A stretch of 64,000 nt of DNA from assembly GCA_014879445.1 (NCBI GenBank), contig JACSSC010000024.1, positions 1 through 64,000 of the forward strand, written 5' to 3'. Every line of letters begins with the position of its first letter. Positions within the stretch are counted from its first letter, which is position 1. Under the pieces are notes generated by a model that worked only from the letters and a program-made list of their open reading frames with translations, was not told where the DNA came from and did no database searches. This DNA is from Candidatus Competibacteraceae bacterium (GTDB taxonomy: Bacteria > Bacteroidota > Bacteroidia > CAIKAF01). Of the stretch, positions 46,401 through 56,275 are shown in pieces. The translations under genes were made by a program, and so were the position numbers.

Positions 46401-49400
46401 TTAGTTTTTATAAATCATTTTATTCCATATATGTTTTTCTGTAGCAATATTGAGCATGTAATATCCGACCGACATATTGCTCCACGGAAGTGTAATTGCT
46501 TGCCCCGACATAGATGAAAATGTATAAATAATTTTTCCATGCATATCAAGCACTTTTACAAGTGCTATTTCCTCAGCATGAGTGCCAAAGAAATTAATAT
46601 AAATAGCATTGTGCTGATTCGTTGGATTGGGATAAACTGAACAATATGGAGTGGATGAAGGTATATTGGGTGTGTTTGTATATTCTCCGCTTAAATTTAC
46701 ATTATCAATATACAGGTTGTTGCCCCAATAACCCCAGTTTCTGAAAGCAATTAAAAGTTGTGGTTCATGCAGATAATCGTTTAGTACCAAGGTTTCTGTG
46801 CGCCATTGATTGTTTTGTGGCACAAAGAAATTTTGATCAAAAGGTGCTGTGGCGAGATCTGCACCTCCTTTTTTATACAAGCTGTTGAATGTTTGTCCGC
46901 AATCTGTTGAGATAAGTACTTCCAATGTGTCAGAATAGTTGGATGCATATGCGGTGTATGCCACATCAAAAGAAAGTATAGATGCAAGCGCATTGGTAGT
47001 CGTAAAAATGAATCTCAAGTCATCATAGCTGCCTTGTGAATCAATGTCGTAATTAGCAAAGATGGTGCTATTGGCAGATTGTCCAAATCCCCCTGTACTG
47101 CTTGAACTACTCCATTGCCCACTCTGGTTTGAGTCAAAAATTAACCAGCCGATGGGAGGGAATATGCCTTCAAATCCCTCTGAGGTATAGCCGTTAGGTA
47201 TAATTTGATTAACATGAACCCAAATAGAATCGGAGCTTTGGTTACCGTTTGCGTCTGTAATGGTTAATGTTGCTTTATGTGCTCCATCGCTATTAAAAAA
47301 TACTACTGGATTGCGGAGATTTGATGTGGCCGGAATTCCGTTTTCAAATGACCAGTTCCAAGAAGCATTGTAATGATTTAGGAAAGAATAATCTTCAAAA
47401 TAAAAAGAATCAATATCGCAAATAACATGTTGAATCAATTTGTCAACAGTTATTCGAGCTATTGGAAGAATAGAAGTTTCATCTAGATCTTTTTCCCATA
47501 AACCTTTTCCATACGTGGCAATTCGTATTTTATGATCGCGATAAAAAGGACGAGCAATATTTACATTACAATAAGTTGGTAATCCGTTATTGTCTATCAC
47601 CCAGTCCGACATTAAATTATTTTTGTAGTAGGCGGCAAACTCTGTAAAATAATATATTGCTCCATCCGTACCAGCTATATATACCAAAGATTGAGGCGAC
47701 TCATTATTTAAAATGTTGCTTGATAAATTTGTCCAAACTGCGCCTCCGTCAGTTGTTTTAAATACTTTGTTTCCGTTTGATCCATTTGGATAAGCTATCC
47801 ACAATTCATTTTCATTTGTCGGATTTATCGTAATAAGCATTCTTCTGCTATTTCCTGCAGGAATTGTGAGCTGTGTCCAACTTACACCTCCATCGGTTGT
47901 TTTCCACAGTCGGCCTAATGTGCCGGAGTTGGGTTGCTGATTGAGGTACATAATATCCGGGTTGTTGGAAGAAATTTCGATATATTTAATTTGATGATTG
48001 GTATTTGTACCAAATTCATGAACCAAAAAATAGGACGATCCACCATCTGAAGTTTTCCATAGTTTGTTGTCTTTACCAAGGTAGGCAATGTTATAGCAAT
48101 GAGGATGAAATTCCATTTCGCTGGATTCGGCGGCATAATATGATTGATTGGGCGACATTCCAATAGAAAAGTAAGTCAAAGGATCACCATATGTCGATGG
48201 TATGATTACACCACCTATATCCGAATGATAGGTTTTTTTGTTTTTGCCAGGATTAACGTATCCGGTAGGGGCTTCTGCCCCACCAAGTGACAAGAAGTTG
48301 CCAAATCCATAGTTTTCATGATGAGCTAGGTTGCCATTGTGATAAAGACCGCCAACTAAAACATCTTCATTCCATCCCGAACCAAATCCCCAATAATCGC
48401 TTCCTCTCAAACCTATCATTTTAAATTCAGGTTGAGAGTTGAAAAAATCATTGGAAAGATAAATACCTCCATCAGTGGTAATCCAATAATTTCCATTTAC
48501 GGCTCTGAAATCCTGCATATCTACATGCAAATCCAAAGGCCCACCCACGTATCCAGCCACAGCAGAAAATGTAACCCCTCCATCATTCGATCGCCAAAGA
48601 TTTAAACCTCCAACAAGTATTTGGTCGGGATTGCTTTGAGAGGCCATAATTGCACAATTATAAAAACCTTGATGGTAAGTCCAGCTTGTATTCCCGTATG
48701 CTAAATTGGGATGATTGGTTGTGTAAGGTCCTCCTGCCGGGCCATTGGGTAAAGTCCAGTTGATGCCGCCATCATCGCTTCTATAAACGCCAATAAATCC
48801 ATAATCATTACTCTTGGCTTCACCAATCAGATATGCATATATCCGGTTTGGGTTTGCCACTGAAACAGCAATGCGGGCACCTCCATCATTTCTTGCCGGA
48901 TCGGATGAACTATACCACCCGTTTGATTGCAATGACCAGGTTACGCCATAGTCGGTTGATCGGAAAAATTCACAGATAACAAGCGAAGGATTATTCTTGA
49001 CTAAGTAAAGTATGGACGGGTCTGCAGTATTGTACTTGATATCATAGCATTTCTGACTGAACATTTGTGTCCAATTTAACCCACCGTCTTCCGACTTGAA
49101 TAATCCTTTATCGGTTGCAGCAAAAACAATAAGTGCATTTGTTGGATGAATTAGAATTTCATTTACACCCAAACTGCTTTGTACTAAAACATTTGACCAG
49201 GAACTACCACCATTAGAGGTTTTAAAGACGCCACCGTCGCCGCCTGCAAATGCAATATCCGGATTAGTAGGATGAATGGCGATAGCTGATACACCAATAC
49301 CCCATATTTGTGAACCGCCACTTCCGAAATAATTATCCAACGAAACACAATTCCATGTATGCCCACCATTGATGCTTTTGTATATTTCGCCGGGTTCTGT

Positions 49401-49859
49401 TCCGCAATATAATACCTGATTGTTGGAAGGAGATTGTGCTATGCAATATACATTCGATTGTGTTTTACCTTGTGCTAGCTGAGGAGAGGAAACAAAAAAA
49501 GGACCAACAGATGACCAGGAAGCTGAGCGGGAAATTGACTTTTTTTGAACATAGGATGATATTTTATCTTCAAATTGTTGCTGTGTCAGATAATTCACAA
49601 ACCCTTGTTCATCTATTAAGTTCGCTACGTGCCTTTTCCACCTTTTATAATATTGTGTGTGATAGCTTTTTTTGAAAGTATTGTTTTTATAATAGGACTG
49701 ATATAAGGAATCTATCTCAAAAACATTGGGGTTATCTGCATACATCTTTTGTGCCCAAAGCGGCAAATTCATTATTTCGTATGATGATGGTTTCTGTTGG
49801 CCATAAACAAGAGTAGAAAAAAGAAAGTAAAATAATAAAGCAGATATTTTTTTGTTCAT
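46401..49859 (-). CDS. T9SS-sorted beta-propeller/PKD cell-surface protein
   Basis: A 1152-residue secreted protein. Signal peptide 1-21. About residues 100-800 form a sortilin/BNR-type propeller with at least nine copies of an S/T-x-D/N-G-G-x-x-W motif (SINGGHTWN, TSNGGSSWS, SEDGGLNWT, SDDGGINWT, TTDGGVSWT, TTDGGAVWT). A PKD-like domain follows (YNASWNWSFENGIPATSNLR), then a jelly-roll with FEGIFPPIGWLIFDSNQSG and IDNVNLSGEY. The C-terminal 85 residues (CSVYPNPTNQHNAIYINFFG to the end) are a type A sorting domain. No protease or glycosidase catalytic motif is seen, so a binding or structural surface role is likely. A promoter with both elements precedes it. Confidence 0.85.
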   Translation of the reverse strand: MNKKISALLFYFLFSTLVYGQQKPSSYEIMNLPLWAQKMYADNPNVFEIDSLYQSYYKNNTFKKSYHTQYYKRWKRHVANLIDEQGFVNYLTQQQFEDKISSYVQKKSISRSASWSSVGPFFVSSPQLAQGKTQSNVYCIAQSPSNNQVLYCGTEPGEIYKSINGGHTWNCVSLDNYFGSGGSQIWGIGVSAIAIHPTNPDIAFAGGDGGVFKTSNGGSSWSNVLVQSSLGVNEILIHPTNALIVFAATDKGLFKSEDGGLNWTQMFSQKCYDIKYNTADPSILYLVKNNPSLVICEFFRSTDYGVTWSLQSNGWYSSSDPARNDGGARIAVSVANPNRIYAYLIGEAKSNDYGFIGVYRSDDGGINWTLPNGPAGGPYTTNHPNLAYGNTSWTYHQGFYNCAIMASQSNPDQILVGGLNLWRSNDGGVTFSAVAGYVGGPLDLHVDMQDFRAVNGNYWITTDGGIYLSNDFFNSQPEFKMIGLRGSDYWGFGSGWNEDVLVGGLYHNGNLAHHENYGFGNFLSLGGAEAPTGYVNPGKNKKTYHSDIGGVIIPSTYGDPLTYFSIGMSPNQSYYAAESSEMEFHPHCYNIAYLGKDNKLWKTSDGGSSYFLVHEFGTNTNHQIKYIEISSNNPDIMYLNQQPNSGTLGRLWKTTDGGVSWTQLTIPAGNSRRMLITINPTNENELWIAYPNGSNGNKVFKTTDGGAVWTNLSSNILNNESPQSLVYIAGTDGAIYYFTEFAAYYKNNLMSDWVIDNNGLPTYCNVNIARPFYRDHKIRIATYGKGLWEKDLDETSILPIARITVDKLIQHVICDIDSFYFEDYSFLNHYNASWNWSFENGIPATSNLRNPVVFFNSDGAHKATLTITDANGNQSSDSIWVHVNQIIPNGYTSEGFEGIFPPIGWLIFDSNQSGQWSSSSSTGGFGQSANSTIFANYDIDSQGSYDDLRFIFTTTNALASILSFDVAYTAYASNYSDTLEVLISTDCGQTFNSLYKKGGADLATAPFDQNFFVPQNNQWRTETLVLNDYLHEPQLLIAFRNWGYWGNNLYIDNVNLSGEYTNTPNIPSSTPYCSVYPNPTNQHNAIYINFFGTHAEEIALVKVLDMHGKIIYTFSSMSGQAITLPWSNMSVGYYMLNIATEKHIWNKMIYKN

Positions 49860-50257
49860 ATGTAAAAAAAATTAATCAGACCGTGTCATGCCAAGGAGAG
49901 TTTTGATTTGATGTTATTCAATGTTAATTTCAAAGTTAAAAAAATATTCTACACATCAATATATGTATGAGGTTATCGAAATTGTGCTTACATCTTCGAG
50001 TTTAATGATGCTTTCTTTTATTTTATATCAAGAGAATTACTTCAAAGTTTTACAAGATTATGAGTGGGAATGCTCACTTTCTTAAAAACGAGATTGTTAA
50101 GTATAACTAGCATACTTTTTCTGAAGTTATCATAAAACTTTCGTTCAATCAAATTCCAAATTTATTTGACTCATTTCGCCTATGAAAACAATTTTTGTGG
50201 CGTTTAATATATATAACTGTTAAATTTATGGTTTGCAGCTATTGATAAATTACGGAT
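49860..50257. other. 398-base gap with no gene recognised
   Basis: This AT-rich stretch between the large propeller protein and the Ca2+-ATPase holds the promoter of the former (49931-49959) and otherwise nothing I can assign. No open frame of useful length, tRNA, or stable structured RNA stands out; a small GAG..CTC hairpin near 50060-50076 is too short to call. Confidence 0.6.
49931..49959 (-). promoter_or_regulatory. promoter of the beta-propeller sorted protein (TTG-N18-TAACTTTG)
   Basis: On the minus strand TTG (49957-49959) is followed after 18 bases by TAACTTTG (49931-49938). Transcription would start near 49926, giving a leader of about 65 bases before the ATG at 49859. Confidence 0.6.
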
Positions 50258-52834
50258 TTATTTGAAATTCTTACGTTTTCTAAGCACCCATTTTTCGGCT
50301 TCTACTGCATGAAAAACGATTGCGGAAAATCCGATGCAGGTGAGTAGGTCTGTAGCGCTGAGTGGCATGGTACGAAATACTTGATTGGCAAAAGGGAGAT
50401 AGATAACGCCAAGTTGGAGTATGAATGTAAGTAGGACAGCGCCAATGAGTGGCAGATTGGAGAAGAGCCCTTTGTTAAAAATAAATTCGCGGTCGCTGCG
50501 GATGGCTAATACGTGGCCGAGTTGAGATAAGGATAGTACAGTAAAAACCATGGTTTGCCAATGAGCAGTGGGATGGTGTAGATATAAATATTGTATGCTT
50601 AGCGTAACCAAAGCCATTAGTATGCTGACCCATACAATATGAATAATGATGCCTCCAGCAAAGATACTTTCGTTGGAAGGGCGAGGAGGTTTCGTCATGC
50701 TGTCTTTATCTTCATGTTCGTTGGCGAGGGCGAGACCGGGTAATCCGTCGGTAACCAGATTAATCCACAAAATGTGTACGGGAAGGAGCGGAATTGGCAA
50801 GCCGAAAATGGGAGCAAGAAAGAGCGTTAATATTTCGGCGGCATTGCAAGTCAGAATATATTTAACGAATTTACGTATGTTGCCATAGATACGTCGTCCT
50901 TCGCGAACAGCTCGAACGATAGTGGCGAAATGGTCGTCGAGTAGTATCATGTGTGCAGCTTCTTTGCTAACATCGGTGCCATTGATACCCATTGCTATGC
51001 CAATATTGGCAGCTTTTAAGGAAGGGGCGTCGTTTACTCCATCACCTGTCATGGCAACGAAATAATTTTTTTGTTGAAGGGCTCGAATAATGCGCAATTT
51101 TTGTTCGGGTGAAACACGTGCATAGACGCGAATTTTTTCGATTTCGTTGCTGAATGCTTCATCACTCATGTTTTGAAGTGCCTTACCTGTAATGACAGAT
51201 TCGTTGTTATGTAATATGCCAATTTGTTCGGCAATGGCTTTGGCTGTGGCTGGGTGGTCGCCGGTAATCATAAGAACCTGTATGCCGGCACTGAGGCAGG
51301 AAGCCACGGCTTCTTTAACTTCGGGTCGAGGAGGGTCAATCATTGCCGTGAGACCGGCGAGGGATAAATCGGTTTCGAGATGTTCGTATTCGAAAGGTTC
51401 GGGAAGCGCATCCATCCATTTGAATGCGTAGGCCATGACACGTTTTCCTTGCTGCCCCCATTGTTGAGTTTGTTCTTCGATAATGTGGGGCAAAGAAGCA
51501 TCTTTGATGAGATGTGCAATGACTTCGGTGGCACCTTTAACCAAAATGAGGAATTGATTTTGATAGCGATGAACGGTTGTCATACATTTTCGGTCGGCAT
51601 CAAAAGGTATTTCGGCAACGCGTGGTAAAAGTGATTCGATGGTCAGCCGAAAGTCGTCATTGTGTCGGCTCAATACATCTTCGAGCATGGCTATCTCGGT
51701 AGGATCACCGGTTCGTTGTTGTTGATTGTCTGTTTTTACTTCATGATTGAGAACCATGATGATATCGAGCATGTTGTAGTTGAGCCATGATTGTGGAGTA
51801 GCAAACCGTTCAACTACCTGCATTTTGTTAATGGTAAGCGTACCTGTTTTGTCGGTGCAGATAAACGAAACAGAGCCGAGGGTTTCGACTGCCGGAAGTT
51901 TTTTTATCAGCACTTTTTGGGTTACCAAGCGCCGAGCGCCAAAGGCCAAAGCGATAGTGATAAGAGCAGGGAGGGCTTCGGGAATGGCCGCTACAGCCAA
52001 GCTAATGGATAGCAGCAGCATTGTAACGAGTTCTTCGCCACGAAGAAGGCCCATACCTAGCAAAATAACACAAAGCCCCAATATAACGAATGTGAGCTTT
52101 TTGCTAAATTCATTCATTCTTTTTTTGAGAGGCGTTTCCATTTCACGGTCTTGAAGTAGTGCGGCAATTTTCCCAATTTCTGTTTGCATACCGGTAGCTA
52201 CAACAATACCGTTGGCTCTTCCATTTACAACTAGCGTGCTTTTGAAAGTCATGTTTTTTTGGTCACCGGGGGGCAGATTATCATCATTCAGGGTGTCGGT
52301 ATTTTTGTTAGAAGCAACGGATTCGCCGGTAAGGGCGGATTCGTCAACCATCAAGCCAAATGCTTCGGTAAGGCGAATATCGGCAGGAACAACATCTCCA
52401 GCTTCAATCAAGGCCAAATCGCCAGGAACTAGTTCGGTAGATTGGATAATTACTGTATGTCCATTTCGAGTAACTTTTGCCTGAGTAGATGCCATCTTTT
52501 TTAATGCGTACATGGCTTTTTCTGCTCTATATTCTTGAACAAACCCGATGATGGCATTTAGAATAACAATCACCAAAATGATGATGCTGTCAGTTATTTC
52601 GCCCATTGCAGCAGATATAATGGCAGCAATAAGCAAAATTAGAATCATGATATCTTTAAACTGCAAAAGCAGCATCATCCACCATGATTTTTTTTTCTTT
52701 TCAACGAGTTCGTTGTAGCCAAATAAATGTCGCTGGGCTAGTACTTGAGCATCAGAAAGGCCTTCTAATCCGGTTTGAAAATCCTCATGAATGTCGCTGA
52801 TATTTTTGGTGTAGTATTTTTCATTAGTTTGCAT
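50258..52834 (-). CDS. calcium-transporting P-type ATPase (P2A/P2B type)
   Basis: An 858-residue P-type ATPase that pumps cations out of the cytoplasm. Motifs in order: cation ATPase N-domain, actuator TGES (about 168), phosphorylation site DKTGTLT (about 328), TGDHPATA, and hinge TGDGVNDAP (about 596). Calcium specificity is suggested by helix 4 IPEALPAL, helix 5 CNAAEILTLF and helix 6 NLVTDGLPGLAL, which place E, N, E, N and D where SERCA and PMR1 bind Ca2+. Ten hydrophobic segments fit the fold. The start overlaps the end of the CaCA antiporter gene by 11 bases, so both are probably translated together. A Na+/K+ or Mn2+ role is possible but less likely. Confidence 0.9.
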   Translation of the reverse strand: MQTNEKYYTKNISDIHEDFQTGLEGLSDAQVLAQRHLFGYNELVEKKKKSWWMMLLLQFKDIMILILLIAAIISAAMGEITDSIIILVIVILNAIIGFVQEYRAEKAMYALKKMASTQAKVTRNGHTVIIQSTELVPGDLALIEAGDVVPADIRLTEAFGLMVDESALTGESVASNKNTDTLNDDNLPPGDQKNMTFKSTLVVNGRANGIVVATGMQTEIGKIAALLQDREMETPLKKRMNEFSKKLTFVILGLCVILLGMGLLRGEELVTMLLLSISLAVAAIPEALPALITIALAFGARRLVTQKVLIKKLPAVETLGSVSFICTDKTGTLTINKMQVVERFATPQSWLNYNMLDIIMVLNHEVKTDNQQQRTGDPTEIAMLEDVLSRHNDDFRLTIESLLPRVAEIPFDADRKCMTTVHRYQNQFLILVKGATEVIAHLIKDASLPHIIEEQTQQWGQQGKRVMAYAFKWMDALPEPFEYEHLETDLSLAGLTAMIDPPRPEVKEAVASCLSAGIQVLMITGDHPATAKAIAEQIGILHNNESVITGKALQNMSDEAFSNEIEKIRVYARVSPEQKLRIIRALQQKNYFVAMTGDGVNDAPSLKAANIGIAMGINGTDVSKEAAHMILLDDHFATIVRAVREGRRIYGNIRKFVKYILTCNAAEILTLFLAPIFGLPIPLLPVHILWINLVTDGLPGLALANEHEDKDSMTKPPRPSNESIFAGGIIIHIVWVSILMALVTLSIQYLYLHHPTAHWQTMVFTVLSLSQLGHVLAIRSDREFIFNKGLFSNLPLIGAVLLTFILQLGVIYLPFANQVFRTMPLSATDLLTCIGFSAIVFHAVEAEKWVLRKRKNFK

Positions 52835-53840
52835 AGAAGAACAATAAAATCAGGTTAAGGATATAAATCAGAAAGATGATCATGGTATCCCATGCTATCA
52901 CAAATCGTTTAGTTCCGGCTTTGTATATGAGGCCAATGATGGCGGTTGCTGACATGGCAATGACAGAAAAAATGGAAATCATTTGTATTTCCGAAACATC
53001 TTTGAGCAGATGACCTTTGATATAAAAAAGGTCATCAATAAAAAGGATAACAATATTAAAAATATTACTTCCAAGAATGTTTCCTATAGAAAGATCGGTA
53101 GCACCCATACGAACGGCTGAGATAGAAATAGCAATTTCGGGCAAAGAGGTGGATAGGGCTAAAAACAATGTGCCGACAAATGATTTTCCCAAACCTGTTT
53201 CTTCAGCAATGCGGTTGGCAAATTGGGGTAAAAATAGGGCAGCTGCTATAATCAGTATGGCATATACGGCGTAACCTGTGAATGCCTTTTTTTTACTGAT
53301 GAGGATTGTTTCTTCTTGCTTGTCATTTTGTGCTGCTGAGCTTTGTTGGTGTCGGTTATACAAAAAGATGATGCGCATAGCAAGCAAATACATCAATAGA
53401 AAAGAAATGCTAGTGAGTCCAATCCAGTGAGTGATTTCAATTTCACCCGGAAAATAAATACCAATTCCTACAGATGTAATCATTACAATGCCTATTGCTG
53501 CAGCGAGAATGTGACTTTGAGATGCGTGGCCGAGCAGAGGTTTGTTTTTTGGAACAATCCAATCCATCAAAACGAGGATAGAGAGGTTAAAAGCACAGCT
53601 TCCAATGACGTTTCCCACTGCTAAATCGGCTGATTGAACAATGGCAGATGCGCTGATGCCGGAGACCAATTCGGGCAGCGTGGTTACCAGTGATAGTAAG
53701 ATAAGGCCTGTCCATGCTCGTCCCATACCGGTAATTTCTGCAATTTGACTTCCATAATATGACAACTTTCGTCCTGCAAAAAAAATAACAAGAGCACAGA
53801 ACAAGAAAGCAACAATGGCAAATGCAAAAGAATCGAACAT
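52824..53840 (-). CDS. calcium/sodium antiporter, CaCA family (YrbG-like)
   Basis: A 338-residue inner-membrane exchanger with about ten helices. It contains the two inverted alpha repeats that define the family: alpha-1 TLPELVSGISASAI ... GNVIGSCAFNLSILV and alpha-2 SLPEIAISISAVRMG ... GNILGSNIFNIVILF, each with the ion-binding glutamate. Such proteins extrude Ca2+ in exchange for Na+ or H+. A central loop (about 170-185, QQSSAAQNDKQEE) is hydrophilic. It is the first gene of an operon with the Ca2+-ATPase, which supports calcium efflux as the joint function. Confidence 0.93.
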   Translation of the reverse strand: MFDSFAFAIVAFLFCALVIFFAGRKLSYYGSQIAEITGMGRAWTGLILLSLVTTLPELVSGISASAIVQSADLAVGNVIGSCAFNLSILVLMDWIVPKNKPLLGHASQSHILAAAIGIVMITSVGIGIYFPGEIEITHWIGLTSISFLLMYLLAMRIIFLYNRHQQSSAAQNDKQEETILISKKKAFTGYAVYAILIIAAALFLPQFANRIAEETGLGKSFVGTLFLALSTSLPEIAISISAVRMGATDLSIGNILGSNIFNIVILFIDDLFYIKGHLLKDVSEIQMISIFSVIAMSATAIIGLIYKAGTKRFVIAWDTMIIFLIYILNLILLFFYAN

Positions 53841-54092
53841 GCGTTGTTTTGAGCATAAAAATAGTGTTTTTGACTAACCTATGCTGTAAATGTGTTTATG
53901 CTGCCAATTAAATACATGAAATTGATTTACTCAAATATCTGGTGAGAAATCAAAAATGAAAGAAAGAAAATTGAAGCTGAATAAAAAGAGGGTGACATGT
54001 GTAGCGAGATAAAGAAATTTGCGTATGGGATCAAAAAAGATGCTGTTATTCAGTTCGTTATAATGATAGACATAAATATCGTGAGAAAATAC

Positions 54093-54100
54093 TAACTTTG
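54093..54100 (+). promoter_or_regulatory. -7 box of the E2 gene
   Basis: TAACTTTG is an exact -7 match 20 bases before the ATG at 54121. No TTG occurs at the -33 distance. The preceding 250 bases (53841-54092) hold nothing else I recognise. Confidence 0.5.
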
Positions 54101-54120
54101 GCATCCTAAAAAACTATGGT

Positions 54121-55440
54121 ATGGCACAAGTAGAAATCGTAATGCCCAAGATGGGAGAAAGCGTGATGGAAGCCACTCTTACCAAATGGCTAATTGAAGA
54201 AGGTGCGAAGGTAGAATTGGATCAGCCGTTGGTTGAAATAGCGACAGATAAGGTAGATTCGGAAGTGCCTTCATCCCATGCCGGTCTTTTAGTGAAGCGA
54301 TTGTTTCAGGAAGGAGATGTTGTGAAGATTGGCGAAGCATTTGCGTTGATTGAAACAACATCAAATGCATTGGTTGTTGAACCTACTGCGACCCCTTCAG
54401 TTTCTGTACCTGAAATTAAAGAAGCAATATCGGTATCATTGCCTGTATCTCAATCTGAACATACAACCCCGCTCGTTTCCACATCATCTCGATTCTATTC
54501 GCCTTTGGTTCGTAATATTGCACAACAAGAGAAAATATCACAGTCCGAGTTGGATGGTATTCCCGGAACCGGCTTAGAAGGAAGGGTAACCAAGAATGAT
54601 ATGCTGGCCTATTTAGGGAATCGTCAGAACCCTGTTGCTCAGCAATCCCTAAACACCATATCAGAGAATACCCTACCTGAAACAAAACCAGCGCCAGTTG
54701 TTATATCAAAGCCCGCTATATCTGTTTCGGGGCATGATCAGATTATTGAGATGGATCGGATGCGCAAACTCATAGCTCAGAATATGGTAATGAGTAAACA
54801 AACCTCAGCTCATGTAACATCATTTGTAGAGGCCGACGTAACCCATTTGGTAAGATGGCGCGACAAAGTGAAATCTGAATTTGAAAAAAAATATGCGGAG
54901 AAGCTGACTTATACACCTATTATTTTAGAAGCCGTTGTGCAAGCCATCAAGGAATTTCCATCTATCAATGCATCGGTTGACGGGGATCGTATTATCATCA
55001 AAGGGCGTATTAATTTAGGAATGGCCACAGCACTCCCTTCCGGCAATTTGATTGTGCCTGTTATCAAAAATGCTGAAACCATGAATTTGTATGGGTTAAC
55101 AAGAGCCGTGAACGACTTAGCTGCTCGTGCCCGACAAAACAAGCTAAAGCCCGATGAAATTCAGGATGGCACGTACACTGTTTCTAACGTAGGTACTTTT
55201 GGCAATGTAATGGGCACGCCGATTATCAATCAGCCGCAAGTAGCAGTTTTAGCAACCGGCGCCATACGTAAACGCCCTGCTGTGATAGAAACGCCTGAAG
55301 GTGATATGATTGGTATTAGGCATATGATGTTTCTTTCACATTCCTACGATCATCGAGTGGTGGATGGAGCGCTGGGTGGAATGTTCGTAAAAAGGGTTGC
55401 TGATCTACTCGAAGCATTTGATGTGAACAGACCTATCTAA
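54121..55440 (+). CDS. 2-oxoacid dehydrogenase E2 (dihydrolipoamide acyltransferase)
   Basis: The E2 core of a 2-oxoacid dehydrogenase complex transfers the acyl group from lipoamide to CoA. The 439-residue protein has one lipoyl domain with the modified lysine K44 (EIATDKVDSEVPS), a linker, the peripheral subunit-binding domain (about 128-170, SPLVRNIAQQEKISQSELDGI ... GRVTKNDMLAYL), and a catalytic domain with the H411/D415 pair (HSYDHRVVDGALGG). One lipoyl domain and the sequence around the core fit the branched-chain or succinyl type in this phylum. No E1 or E3 gene is adjacent, so the substrate stays open. Confidence 0.92.
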   Translation: MAQVEIVMPKMGESVMEATLTKWLIEEGAKVELDQPLVEIATDKVDSEVPSSHAGLLVKRLFQEGDVVKIGEAFALIETTSNALVVEPTATPSVSVPEIKEAISVSLPVSQSEHTTPLVSTSSRFYSPLVRNIAQQEKISQSELDGIPGTGLEGRVTKNDMLAYLGNRQNPVAQQSLNTISENTLPETKPAPVVISKPAISVSGHDQIIEMDRMRKLIAQNMVMSKQTSAHVTSFVEADVTHLVRWRDKVKSEFEKKYAEKLTYTPIILEAVVQAIKEFPSINASVDGDRIIIKGRINLGMATALPSGNLIVPVIKNAETMNLYGLTRAVNDLAARARQNKLKPDEIQDGTYTVSNVGTFGNVMGTPIINQPQVAVLATGAIRKRPAVIETPEGDMIGIRHMMFLSHSYDHRVVDGALGGMFVKRVADLLEAFDVNRPI

Positions 55441-55475
55441 CACCTAGATTAAAAACCAATCAATAAAAATTGAAT

Positions 55476-56264
55476 ATGTCAGGTATTATTTCACTTGAAC
55501 GTCCGATTGTGTTTTTTGATATTGAGTCAACGGGTCTTAGCACACAGCATGATCGTATTGTTGAAATTGCTTTTATTAAGTTGTTCCCAGATTATACAGA
55601 GCATCGCTGCTCATATCGTATCAATCCTGTAATTCCGATATCGGAAGAAGCCACATCTGTGCATGGCATTACCAACAAGGATGTTGAGAATGAGCCGCAA
55701 TTTTCAGATTTGGTTCAAGAATTTATTTCAATTTTACAAGATGCAGATTTGGCTGGTTTTAATGCGTTGAAATTTGATATACCCATGCTTACAGAGGAGT
55801 TTGCTCGTTGTGGTGTGGATTTCGACTTGTCGAAAAAGCATTTGGTGGACGTGCAGTTGATTTTTCATAAGATGGAAGAGCGCACACTTTCTGCCGCTTA
55901 TCGTTTTTATTGCAATAAGGAATTAGAAAATGCACATTCTGCCGCTGCCGATACTGAAGCAACCTATGAAGTTTTTTTACATCAAGTAAAGCGCTACGAT
56001 GAACTCAAAACAGATGTTAGAGGCATTAGCGAATTTACAGGGCTTACCAAGCGTGCCGATTTAGAAGGCCGGATTGTATTTGATACACATGGTCATGAGA
56101 TTTTTAATTTCGGAAAGCATAAGGGAAAGAGAGTTGAAGACGTTTTTGCCGCTGAACCCTCATATTACAATTGGATGATGAATGGTGATTTTGCTTCTTA
56201 TACCAAGAAAGTAATTACAGATATCAAAATGCGGATGTTGAAGAATAAATTTCAATCTTCCTGA
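55476..56264 (+). CDS. 3'-5' exonuclease, DnaQ-type with ExoX-like C-terminus
   Basis: A 262-residue DEDDh exonuclease. The exonuclease domain has FFDIESTGLSTQHDRIVEIA (D and E), the second aspartate in FNALKFDIPML, and the H/D pair in NAHSAAADTEATYEV. The last 65 residues (FNFGKHKGKRVEDVFAAEPS and YYNWMMNGDF) match the C-terminal region of ExoX-like proteins. It is likely a DNA repair or proofreading nuclease, distinct from the polymerase III epsilon subunit. The ATG at 55476 is chosen over the in-frame TTG at 55470. It lies 35 bases after the E2 gene on the same strand. Confidence 0.88.
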   Translation: MSGIISLERPIVFFDIESTGLSTQHDRIVEIAFIKLFPDYTEHRCSYRINPVIPISEEATSVHGITNKDVENEPQFSDLVQEFISILQDADLAGFNALKFDIPMLTEEFARCGVDFDLSKKHLVDVQLIFHKMEERTLSAAYRFYCNKELENAHSAAADTEATYEVFLHQVKRYDELKTDVRGISEFTGLTKRADLEGRIVFDTHGHEIFNFGKHKGKRVEDVFAAEPSYYNWMMNGDFASYTKKVITDIKMRMLKNKFQSS

Positions 56265-56275
56265 ATGAGTATGAT

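Noticed and set aside
49860-50257. Possible structured non-coding RNA in the longest gap
   Set aside because: Only short, weak inverted repeats and AT-rich sequence; no resemblance to 6S, tmRNA, RNase P or SRP RNA.
51780-52154. 124-codon open frame on the plus strand within the Ca2+-ATPase gene
   Set aside because: It is antisense to a highly conserved ATPase region, has no family pattern and no promoter; an overlapping shadow frame.
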